Shown here piece by piece: positions 54,789 to 64,000 of a stretch of 64,000 bases of DNA; position 1 is the first letter of the stretch, and every line of letters begins with the position of its first letter. The stretch spans positions 17,314,650-17,378,649 of the forward strand of contig NC_134026.1 of NCBI RefSeq assembly GCF_964204645.1. The letters are read 5' to 3'. The notes under the pieces were generated by a model. That model did no database searches. It worked only from the letters and a program-made list of their open reading frames with translations, and had not been told where the DNA came from. Made by a program: the position numbers and the translations under genes. This DNA comes from Tubulanus polymorphus. Lineage: Eukaryota > Nemertea > Palaeonemertea > Tubulaniformes > Tubulanidae.

Positions 54789-55359
54789 CAGGGGCAGATC
54801 TAAGGGGGGTGAATAGGAGATTTTTATAAGGGGCTTTCTCGGGTAAATAGCCTATATTTAAGAAGATGAAATAAGAATGTTATAATAACATAGTTCTGAT
54901 TCTGAGGCGGCTAATATTATTAGCTGCCTCAGAATCAGAACTAACAGTAGCGTCGCGACTTTATTGTATGACGCCGTATGCTACGAGCAATCACCGAGAT
55001 GATATAAGTTAAGTGTATCTCAAGCCATTCCACTAGGCTGTATATGTGTCTGATAAACGGTTTCCCAATCATAACTATTTGACTTTTTTCATCTGTTTCA
55101 AAAATTTCCCAAAACAGTAACATGACAAATACTTGAGAAATGACCTGCTTCCACTAATAATCTCATCAAAATTATCAACACCTCATCCTGGCCATGGCTC
55201 AGCAGGTTGTCATAATTTTCACAGAAACCATCACACAAATGCTGTCAAATTCCACCATTTTCCCAGCGGATTTTTCAAAATTTGAGCTCACTAGTTGCAG
55301 TTTCTTCATTTTGTTTCTTGTCAGCCACGCCCCTTTGAAAAATCCTAGATCTGCCCCTG
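54789..55359. mobile_element. hAT-type MITE with CAGGGGCAGATCTA ends
   Basis: CAGGGGCAGATCTA at 54789 and TAGATCTGCCCCTG ending at 55359 are inverted, and ATTAT flanks both sides as a 5-bp direct repeat. CAGGGGC-type ends and short duplications fit hAT families. 571 bp, with no transposase. Contains the strong hairpin at 54891-54943. Confidence 0.75.
54891..54943. repeat. Near-perfect 25-bp hairpin with 3-nt loop
   Basis: TAGTTCTGATTCTGAGGC, G, GCTAAT, loop ATT, then ATTAGC, T, GCCTCAGAATCAGAACTA. The only non-Watson-Crick position is a G/T pair. Possible small-RNA precursor or transposon subterminal palindrome. Confidence 0.8.
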
Positions 55360-55379
55360 ATTATATCCATGCAATGTCC

Positions 55380-57235
55380 TTAGAAAATGACACATTATAG
55401 AATCAGCTATTATCACAGAAAATCTGAGAACTTTCAACTCTAATATGGGTTACCCTAGGCCCATAACTAAGTCTTATTTCCATACATATTATCTGGAATA
55501 AACATACTGTTAAATAATCGTTGTCTATGTACCTATTTCGTCTTATCTTAGAAATTGTCTCATAAGCGGCTTTCACTTGGGACTTTTGGCTCACAAAGTA
55601 TCATACTTGTCCGTTGCCAAATTTGCTTGAATACCACACTTTCAGGGTGTTTGCACATGATTCGGCACTTAGTGAGACAGCTTTAAAGTAATCTGATATT
55701 GAGAATGATATCAAGATGGTGCTTCCAAGCTATCATCATTGGTGTTGTATATATTCTAAACCCATTCTGAACCAAATCTCCTGCCTTGCGAACAGTAGTT
55801 TGACCTTTGGTGTACAACTAACTATCTAATGTCAGCAAAATACATTCATCATCATATAGGCCTATTGTTGATAGTTATGGTCTAACAATGTTAATACACA
55901 TTTTCGTTCTTTTTAGTAGCTTCTTATGCTAAAAACAATTGAAAAATCGGCAATGTACGTGAATAAATTACTCCAATCATCCTGGTTGAGTGAAGCGTAC
56001 ATAGTAAGCGGCTTGCTAAGCGCCAAATCTGCGTTCAACCTATAGAAAATATACGGCCAGCTCAATACCGTACTGACATGGGCTTTCGGTGAGGAACGAT
56101 TGTATTAATTTCATTTCACTGATAATAGGGCTTAGTTAAAACCTCGAAACGTTAGAAAAACAATCATCATCATTGTGGGTTCACTTATCAACTGATTGCA
56201 CCAGCCTAACAGTCATACATTCGGGAGAGCATCATATTTCAGGCTATAGGCATTTAAAATTGCGTTTGGTAGCAATTGTCGGAACTATTCGTACTAGTAC
56301 TCATGAAAACACTCAGTTTGGATTAGTGTTTTTGTGAGATAGAATAAGAAGGCAGAAATATCTTCTAAGAGTAATTCGTTAAAAAAATTGGTAAATAGGA
56401 GACAATTTTTTCTCAAAATATTGCCACTTTTTAATTAGATTTGTTCATTCTAACAAGCCTGAAGCTCCATCTCTCGTCTTAAAATTATACAAATTGCAAA
56501 GATACATATAATATGTGTTGTATTTTTCAATAAACACAGACAGTGGTCGGCAGGAACAAACACTTCAGATCAATTTGCTTTTTCCCAATGAATTACGCTG
56601 AACAGATTAAATTGACCTTTTTGGCTGAATGAGATTTATGTGCAATGCCTCGACAACTAAAAAATAATAATAATGGATTGTCAACCTAATGAACATAAAT
56701 CCCCAATGATATGGCAAATGACTCAATACCTGAAACTGTTTACAATATTCAGTAAAAGATATCACAAACTATTAAAAAAAAGTTGATGGATGATATCAAA
56801 TACATATATCAAATGCAAAATTGGTCAAAAATTCAGAGGAAATATCCAATTAAGGAAATTAAATATATGGTGAGTAGATTTCGGTATAACTACAAAACAT
56901 TATGTGCAGACATTACACACTGTAAACTGTCCATGGCCCTCTGCAACTTTATCATGTCCATGAGACCTTCTGCAACTTTAGGTGATAATCCCTATGTAAC
57001 TTTCAGTGAAAAGCTTTCTGGAACTTTCTCATCAAAAACTTTATCCTCCTATAGAGGACAGCACTTCCTGAAAATGTCCAAAGTCCATAGAGATCTGTCC
57101 ATGCATTTTTGTCCAAGGGATTGTGCAACTTTCTGTGGAATCATTAATGTAATACAATTATTTTGACAGCGGAAAAGAATTTTTGGATAATTTTTTTGTC
57201 ATTATGTCTTATTAATATGTTTTACAAGATACTAT
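55380..57235. other. Mostly unrecognised; retroelement tail near 56120-56165
   Basis: AAAACCTCGAAACGTTAGAAA and ATCATCATCATTG near 56135-56175 look like the 3' tail of a Penelope-type element. The 127-residue frame at 56783-57166 is a chance frame over degenerate GCAACTTT.TGTGG repeats. Confidence 0.3.
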
Positions 57236-57239
57236 ATCA

Positions 57240-57422
57240 ACATTCTGGTGAAAATCAAAAACTTTATAACATAAAAACATCTTTCAAAACATACATTGTT
57301 TATAAAGTTGCACAAGGTATTAAAGTTACACAAGGGTTCATTCGTACAAACGGTATGACGGACGACGGACGAAAAGTGAACACAATAGCCCGCTTGGGAC
57401 TAAAGTCCCAAGTGGGCTAAAA
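57240..57422 (+). repeat. Terminal part of the dispersed element with hairpin
   Basis: GACGGACGACGGACGAAAAG leads into a hairpin of GCCCGCTTGGGAC, TAAA, GTCCCAAGTGGGC (about 57390-57420). The same end is at 59895-59969. Ends just before the MULE. Confidence 0.7.
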
Positions 57423-57834
57423 ACACATCAGCTATATAGAAAACATTTGACGGACTTCATCTTTCGTTTTATCAGTGTGGGATTCTCTACCCATAGGGTT
57501 AGTAAGTCGGGTCATACTAAACACCGTCAGACACCGTCAGGAACCGTCAGACACCGTCATGAACTCCCGGGTTATACTAAACACCGTCAGGAAATAAAAA
57601 ACAATGATTGTGAATTCTAAAATTGAATATTTGAATATTGAATATTTTATATTAAAATCAACACTAAATGAGCCCTACTGTGCAAATTGAATTTGGAAAT
57701 AAATTTTTTTATATAACATGAGTTTTCCTTGGTAAACTCAACAATACGCTGTGTAAATTGAGCAAATTTTGTGAAATAAATCTTCTCGTAATATATCTCA
57801 CATATTAAGAATATCGACACAGAAACCGCCAATT

Positions 57835-58788
57835 ATGTTGGGCCCAATGTTACTTCATTGGGACGGTGAGTGTTCTAGTTATCAAAGATTTTTCAGTCAT
57901 CTGCGAACCAAAATAGATGGTAGCTTCGATACAGAAATAGGGACAAAAGAACTTGTATTCGGGTCAGATGAAGAAAAAGCTATTCTCAAGGCAATCAAGC
58001 AATCGTTTCCCGAATCAACACAATCACTGTGCTACCGACACCTAGAACAAAATGTAAAACGACATTTACGCCACAAAGTCGGTGCAAATGATAAAATTTC
58101 AAATGAAATTGTATCTTGTATATTCGGAAACTCCAGGTTATTACAAAAAAGTGACGAATACGAATACAATCACTGCGTCTTCGAGTTGGAATCGAAATTT
58201 AAAACAATTGTGCCACTGTTCATGCCTTATTTCAAGAAGCTCGTCATACGTCTCAAACAATATGTTTTCGTTCCTACGCAGATAGAGAAACGTGTTCCTT
58301 TAAACTGGACTAATAATAATTGCGAAAGTATGAACAATCTCATAAAACTATCGACGAATTGGAAAATTTTGAAAATTCCTGATCTCATTGAGCGCCTGAA
58401 GAGTATAGTAGATCTGCAGTATGCAGATATTCGCCGAGCCTTACACGGTCAAGGAAACTACCAAGTTTCGCCTCGTTTGAGCAAACACGTCGTTTCGCAC
58501 GTAGTATGGTGTAAAATATCAAAGGAAGAAAAGGATGCGATCACGAATACATTTTTCAGTGCAAAATCAAAAACAAAATCGATCGAAAAAGTTATCAAGT
58601 CCAGTGACGGAAAATTGAATATCCCGAAAACCGCAAAAGTAGCGAAGAAACCAGGGCAATTAAAGCGTTCAAGAGCGACGAGATCATTTACAATAAAAAC
58701 TAGGGGTCCAGGGACACCATGCCCACGTGGGAAGTGGTTTCAAATGCTCAACAATCTAACAATTTCAACATTCAACGCCCCCTGGTGA
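57835..58788 (+). pseudogene. MULE transposase, N-terminally truncated
   Basis: The 317-residue frame starts inside the conserved domain (GPMLLHWDGECSSYQRFFSH) and has VFGSDEEKAILKAIKQSFPE and LCYRHLEQNVKRHL, the (G/S)DxExAxxxAxxxxFP..LCxxHxxxN core of MULE transposases that contains the second catalytic Asp. NWTNNNCESMNNLIK follows, a segment near the usual catalytic Glu. A basic tail ends at TRGPGTPCPRGKW. The DNA-binding WRKY/GCM-type N terminus and first catalytic Asp are missing; only about 230 bp separate the start from the left terminal repeats. The last residues come from the inserted repeat. It is the longest uninterrupted frame in the window, so loss of the N terminus may be recent, or an upstream exon was deleted. 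Confidence 0.85.
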
Positions 58789-59970
58789 CCATTTACAAAA
58801 ACCAATGACCTTGAAACTCACCACAATCATAGAACATGTCAGCAGCTACGATTTTGTAATTGATTGTGATAACAAAATATGCCTCGTTACCAATTTAATA
58901 TGGAAATACTAAGTCATTCTACTATTCAATGCCCCCTGGTGACCATATTCAAAACCCAATGACCTCGAAACTCACCACAATCATAGAACATGTCATGACC
59001 TACAACTTTGCAATTGATCATGGTAACAAAATATGCCTAGGTACCAATATAATAAGGAAATACTAATTTATTCTACTATTCAACGCCCCCTGGTGACCAT
59101 ATAGAAAAACTTATGTCCTTAAAACTCGCAACAATCATAGATGATGTCATGAGCTACAACTTTCCAATTGATTGTGGTTACAAAATATGCATAGGTACGA
59201 ATATAATAAAGAAATGCTAAGATATTGTATTATTCAACGCCCCCTGGTGGCCATATACGAAATCCAATTACCTTGAAACTCACCACAATCATAGAACACG
59301 TTATGAGCTACAACTTTCTAATTGATTGTGGTAGCAAAATACGCTTAGGTATCAATATAATGTGGAAAAACTTTTTCCCACTTACGAATGAGTACTGGTG
59401 ACACCAAGATGGCTACCAATTGCGTCATAATTGGATGATGAAAAATACCTGTCTCAGGTATAAAACATCCCTTTCCAAAGAATACCCATCACAAAATGTA
59501 ATGAGAAATGGCAAACCAGTAGGAAGCTACAGGACTCAGAATTCGGGCCAAAATTAACATTTTTGGGCACTAAAAAGGTCATAGGACGGCCATCTTGAGT
59601 CCGACCGACCCATTTTTTGTTACGTTGATGGGCCCTGGGGGGATTCATATATATCCGAAAGCTCAAGGTAATTGATCAAAGCGTCTTCAAAATTTCCCTC
59701 AAAAAGTTCAAAAATGTGTAAAAAGTGCTGATTTTGGCGAAAAACAATGGCTGCCAGTCGGCCATCTTGATTCTGACAGGGCCAGTTTTTGGGCTGAAGA
59801 TGTGTCTAGGGTAGATACATGTGTAACACAAATATCAAGACATTACCTTGAAGCGTCTTCAAAACTTCCCAAAATAACTAGATTCCGTCTACGGACGGAC
59901 GAACGCACGGACGACGGACGAAAAGTGAATGCAATAGCCCGCTGGGACTAAAGTCCCAAGTGGGCTAAAA
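58765..59970 (+). repeat. Dispersed element with four CTCF-like tandem units, inserted in the MULE
   Basis: Four units of about 154 bp (starting near 58771, 58925, 59079, 59233), each with a C-rich core: 58776-58790, 58930-58944, 59084-59098, 59238-59252. They lead into the GGCCATCTTGAGTCC module and the terminal hairpin at 59937-59969. The insertion cuts the transposase 3' end. Confidence 0.8.
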
Positions 59971-60649
59971 ACATAACTTGACACATACATTCTTATTGTC
60001 ATATCAATTTTCATGGATATTTGTATCAACTAGTATATATAAATTTAATTTTCTAGTTAATTTTTCATTTGTTTATTTTGTATAAAATGTTATATTTGTA
60101 TCAATGTATAATTATTCTAAAATAAGATCGATTACTTTGCCTCGATTTCAATGTACTTTACAGTTCGAAAAAAGTTGAATAAATTGCGTTTCCTATTCAT
60201 GTAAATATAAATTTTGTCAGTCATTTACCTTGTATAAATTTTTCAGTTTCTTTTTTTCATTAGATTATTTTGCCTTTTAAAAGTTGAATAAATGGGCCGG
60301 AATAAATTGTTTACCAGGGATTGCGTTTCCTATTCATGTAAATATCAATTTTGTCAGTCATTTACCCTGTGTACCCGGTAGTGTATGTGTATATTGTTAT
60401 TTTTAATTTTGCCTTTATTTTAATTTCGGCGTACTCTTAATGTATAAGCTTGAGTTGATTTCTCAAATTGTGAATAAACAACATTTTAGTATTTTCAAGA
60501 GTCGTTTCAAATTTGCTTTCCTTTTCTGCCTTCAAGATTTACTCTTCATGACGGTGTCTGACGGCTCCTGGCGGTGTCTGACGGTTTCTGGCGGTTCCTG
60601 ACGGTGTCTGACGGCTCCTGACGGTGTTTAGTATGACCGAGTAAGTCTT

Positions 60650-62055
60650 CTAGACTGAACCAATTACCGCCAGCAGCAAGGCAGCACAAAAAATGTTTTA
60701 TCTAACCGTCAATCATTACGTTGTATCTAGTTTTAAAAGTCGGATTGGATCGTCCTTCTATCTCAATAGCAAATTCATATTTTGCATTTATTTAGCTTGA
60801 TCAAACCATAGATTCTAAAACGAATGATTAAATAGGCTAATATGTCCGTATTTCAACTGACAAAATAGGCTTTGGATATTTCAAACATGATATGTGCAAA
60901 AAATCGCTAAGATAAATCGTGAACTCTAACCAACTGTAATCATATAGTCACCTGCACTACTGTAGGCAAGCACACTTTACACTGAACAGCTGGATGCTCA
61001 TAACACCAACTGTTTATTTTGATAAGCGCGCGTAGTAACATCACGCAGAGCATCCAAACTTAAAAGGTCCAAAACTATATCTGAAATTTATCTTAGGCCC
61101 ATCAGCGAAAATCTGATCCTGTAAGACATACACACGACCAATATATTTTATTTGGTACCAAAAACTTGTTCATGCATAGCGCACAGACCGCACCAACCCG
61201 TGACAAAGTTTCGCCATTTGTCTCTTATAGTTAGTATAGGTTCTAACTATGATCACATCAATGCACAGACATCTGCTTTACATCAACTTATAGAATAGAC
61301 TATTCACGTTAACATATTCAATTTTCAGGAAGCTTCAGGTTTTAGTATCAGAAAAATTTAATTTTGAATTAAATTTTTAATATCGCGCAATGATGTATTC
61401 GTGTATTGAAATGACGTGTATTCTAACTATGAACAAATCAATGCACAGATATCTGCTATATGTCGACTTGAAGAATAGTCTCCTTATTAATAAACTTAAA
61501 TTTCAAGAAGCCGCAGGCATTGCGCTAAGCAAAACGTAAAATTCGCGTATGCATAGTTATAAGATCGTACGGATTAACGAAACAACTGCGATATTCAGAA
61601 AATATAGAATGTTGTGCGCATTTGAAGCCCTCGTTCATCAAAATCGGTGAATATTTCGCGTCGAACTCAACGTTTGAAATTTCGAAATCGACGAAAACCG
61701 ACATCATAGCATTTTCGGTCCAGGTGATTTCTGCCCTAATTGCGCGTTCGAAGACATATAATTCACGAACTATTCATTGGAAGTTAACGGGATTAGTTTT
61801 GTTACAAGCAGGGAGCTATTGGCTATCATATCATGCCTGGATTACCAAAATCGGATGAGAAATAACGAAATACTAAGCAACTGAAGTTGAGTAGTTTGTG
61901 AGCGTCGTTAGCCCCCTTGTTATTTTATATATACTATATACATCGGATTAACAGATTATCGTTTTTACATTACCTACAACTCTGATACGAGCCCCTGTGA
62001 TCACGATTGATAGAACACTATATCCGTGTTGACGCGATGTAGAGAGAATCCCACA
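60650..62055. repeat. Unrecognised region with one internal tandem duplication
   Basis: 61228-61335 and 61418-61525 are diverged direct copies (TCTAACTATGA.CA.ATCAATG, CACAGA.ATCTGCT, AAGAATAG.CT). The end near 61895-61935 (GTTAGCCCCCTTGTTATTTT) resembles the right end of the foldback element at 38005. No gene found. Confidence 0.4.
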
Positions 62056-62059
62056 ATTA

Positions 62060-62138
62060 TAACGAAAAAGTCCGAAAATGAAACTTTGAGATAGTAGTTT
62101 ATTTCAACGTTTCGACTATATCCTAATAGTCATCTTAA
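62060..62138 (-). repeat. Penelope-type 3' tail
   Basis: Minus strand TATAGTCGAAACGTTGAAAT plus AAACTACTATC is the typical end of Penelope-like elements. It is interrupted at 62135-62138 (TTAA) by the MITE and may resume after 62430 (GGAATCAATTCC). Confidence 0.5.
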
Positions 62139-62426
62139 CCCTTTCAGTGCTGACTAATTAATACCCTATAGTGCTGGAGAAAATTCGAAAATTCTAAAAA
62201 ATTCCACCCTAGTGTGTTGAACAATGGGAATACCACTATAGTGCGTCTACACCGCAGTGCGGTGTACCGTTAGTTACTAATATTTCACTATGTTTGACAC
62301 TTGCTGCCATTTTTCAATAGAGATAATTACAAATTACTAATTACATCAATACACCGCTGTGCGGTGTACTAGCAAAATCCATCACTGATTTATACACCGC
62401 ACTGCGGTGTAGACGCACTGAAAGGG
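62139..62426. mobile_element. TTAA-flanked MITE with internal ACACCGC palindromes
   Basis: CCCTTTCAGTGC and GCACTGAAAGGG are perfect 12-bp inverted ends, each flanked by TTAA (62135-62138, 62427-62430). A CCC start with a TTAA target suits piggyBac. The interior has three TACACCGC.GTGCGGTGTA palindromes. 288 bp. The interior matches 34790-35015. Confidence 0.9.
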
Positions 62427-62539
62427 TTAAGGAATCAATTCCCTGTGATTTTATATAGAGTGTCACGACCGTCTGATAATAATGATCCTTAACGACCAAT
62501 TTTTATCGGTACTTTATAGCGGATAAAAAAACAAGGCGC

Positions 62540-62745
62540 TATTGCACTTTCGTACCCCCCTCCCAAAAATTTTTATTTCTGTATATTATTAATCAGGGAG
62601 GTCTGTAGAGTCAAAATAAATTACTTTTGACCAAAAATAATAATTTTTTCCAAGCCAAAATTCTGATAATTTGGGGCCGATTTCTCCGATTCAAACCGAC
62701 GGGTCGGCCATGTTTCCGCACTAATTACCCCCTAAAAACATCTGA
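62540..62745 (-). repeat. Dispersed repeat, inverted copy of 6075-6260
   Basis: Shares GCACTTTCGTACC, AATTTTTATTTCTGTATA, ATCAGGGAGGTCTG and GTTTCCGCACTAATTACC in reverse orientation with 6075-6260. Confidence 0.6.
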
Positions 62746-62929
62746 ATAAATATATCTCAATAAATTTAATTGAATTGACAAAATTTCGTTTTTGGGCATA
62801 TAACTTTTCTTCATCAGAACATCTTTAAATCAATAGCTAAGTTAGTCAGTAACCTGTCTGTGGTTTAGTTTCACGATCGGATATTTTCACAAACCACAGT
62901 CAGGAATGGGAAGGTCATTTTTCAATGAA

Positions 62930-64000
62930 ATCTTCGTCAGCCAATTTGACTGACGAGTAATTTGCCTGGCATTTCATTGTCTCTTAAGATATCCGTCTAA
63001 TTTTTGCTGTAATCGACGCACAACAGATTTGTAGTTTGTCTGATACCTACAACACCTCACCTGACGATCTTAATCCATGTGCAAATCGGCCGTAAAGTGA
63101 GAGTAAATTTCCGTCCAGTCAACAGCTGCCATTTTGGAAACTACTGGAGGTGCTGGCACCTGTGGACTGAGGCCAGGACAACAGCACAAACTCACGAAGC
63201 GAAACGACGAAATTGAAAAAAATTAAGAAATCAACACTTATTCACATTTTTCTCTTACCAGAATTTATTATTTCATTATTTATTATAGAAAACACAAAGA
63301 TTTGAAATATAAGTTGGAACACCATCAAAAATAAAAATTGTCGTTTCGTCTGGAAAGTTTTATATAAATCCTTGTAGGTCCCCTTGTCTTATCATGTCAC
63401 ATGTGCAATACAGAGAAAAGGCGGCCAATGGCGAAATTTGTGGAGAAATTAATTAATTTCTCAAAATAATGATGATTAATCACTCGAAACATACATAAAA
63501 TTGGATTATTTCGAAAGGTACCTGTGTTAGTTTGTGAATTAAGCCATTAATTGTGGACTGAAGTGAATAGAAAGTATATTTTTGAAGTGTTACTTTTTTC
63601 AACCGTGTTTTGGTCCTTGTCATCCCTAACGTTGGTATAAGCCTAGTTAGTTACCTAATCGTTGGTGGTAAGCTTTTTATAATCGGATGGGCTTATACCA
63701 ACGTTAGGGATGACAAGGGCCAAAACACGGTTGAAAAAAGTTGTGCTGTTGTCCTGGCCTCAGTCCACAGGTGCCAGCACCTCCAGTAATTTTCAAAATG
63801 GCAGCTGTTGACTCGACGGAAATTTACTCTCACTTTACGGCCGATTTGCACATGGATTAAGATCGTCAGGTGAGGTGTTATAGGTATCAGACAAACTAGG
63901 AATCTGTTGTGCGTCGATTACAACAAAAATTAGACGGATATCTTAAGAGACAATGAAACGCCAGGCAAATTACTCGTCAGTCAAATTGGCTGACGAAGAT
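62930..64000. mobile_element. Large inverted repeat (foldback element), cut by the window end
   Basis: Outer arms 62930-63189 and 63741-64000 are gapless inverted copies of 260 bp with few differences. Inner arms 63594-63643 and 63690-63739 are also inverted, with GGTCCTTGTCATCCCTAACG as a core. The right outer and inner arms are adjacent, but on the left they are separated by about 404 bp (63190-63593), which looks like an insertion. The arms probably extend past 64000. Each outer arm carries an identical-length short frame starting in ATGGCAGCTGTTGAC. Confidence 0.85.

Larger units (their letters stand above)
57509..60639 (+). mobile_element. MULE DNA transposon with iterated ACCGTCAG terminal repeats
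   Basis: Left end GGTCATACTAAACACCGTCA (57510) is mirrored by TGACGGTGTTTAGTATGACC (ending 60638). Behind each end the motif (A)CACCGTCAGG/ACCGTCAG is iterated about five times on the left and about eight on the right. An 8-bp repeat AGTAAGTC flanks the element (57501-57508 and 60640-60647) as a target duplication of MULE size. It holds a truncated transposase and a later insertion of the dispersed element (58765-59970). Confidence 0.9.

Noticed and set aside
56783-57166. 127-residue plus-strand frame
   Set aside because: It runs through degenerate GCAACTTT repeats and resembles no family.
61525-61858. Overlapping 60- and 78-residue frames on opposite strands as a host exon
   Set aside because: Neither has splice sites that fit, nor family resemblance; the CCAG/GTGATT near 61723 alone is not enough.

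Overview
This is eukaryotic nuclear DNA, almost certainly from a marine invertebrate animal. It is AT-rich, has GT/AG introns tens of kilobases long, and is packed with transposon families typical of lancelets, echinoderms and molluscs (ISL2EU, MULE, Penelope, CR1/L2-like LINEs, mariner, hAT, TTAA-targeting MITEs). The octamer TAGGCCTA recurs, which I associate with some deuterostome genomes; placing the animal among echinoderms or relatives is inference only.

Only one host gene is recognised. Two minus-strand exons, 38160-38297 (membrane segment) and 17229-17410 (first half of a RING finger), have matching splice phases and together resemble the N-terminal half of RNF170, the ER-membrane E3 ubiquitin ligase. 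The intron between them is about 20.7 kb and holds most of the mobile elements. The remaining 3' exons were not found and probably lie left of the window. The 5' part lies to the right.

Layout: 1-11.3 kb is a mosaic of dispersed repeats, foldback elements and minisatellites. 11.3-15.1 kb is a minus-strand LINE split by a hAT-type insertion. 17.2-38.3 kb is the RNF170 exon pair and its intron, holding tandem repeats with nuclear-receptor-like motifs, a 5'-truncated LINE, an inverted Penelope copy, an AT-rich island with degraded virus-like reading frames cut by a mariner, an ISL2EU-type transposon (DDE transposase plus YqaJ-SWIM nuclease gene) and a foldback element holding two TTAA MITEs. 38.5-45 kb is satellite-like: a tandem repeat with CTCF-like sites, a striking inverted 8-bp array around a 50-62 bp array, and a kilobase-scale tandem repeat. 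45.0-49.35 kb is a second copy of 3.0-9.8 kb (a segmental duplication), with a 927-bp transposon with 32-bp inverted ends between its two blocks. 49.4-57.4 kb holds a direct duplication, palindromic minisatellites, a hAT MITE and Penelope relics. 57.5-60.64 kb is a MULE with iterated terminal repeats. 62.1-64 kb holds a TTAA MITE inserted by a Penelope tail and a large inverted repeat cut by the window edge.

Nearly all transposon genes are broken by frameshifts, stops or truncation, so this is mainly a fossil record of nested insertions. Repeat boundaries and homologies are by eye and approximate. No tRNA, rRNA or CRISPR array was found.
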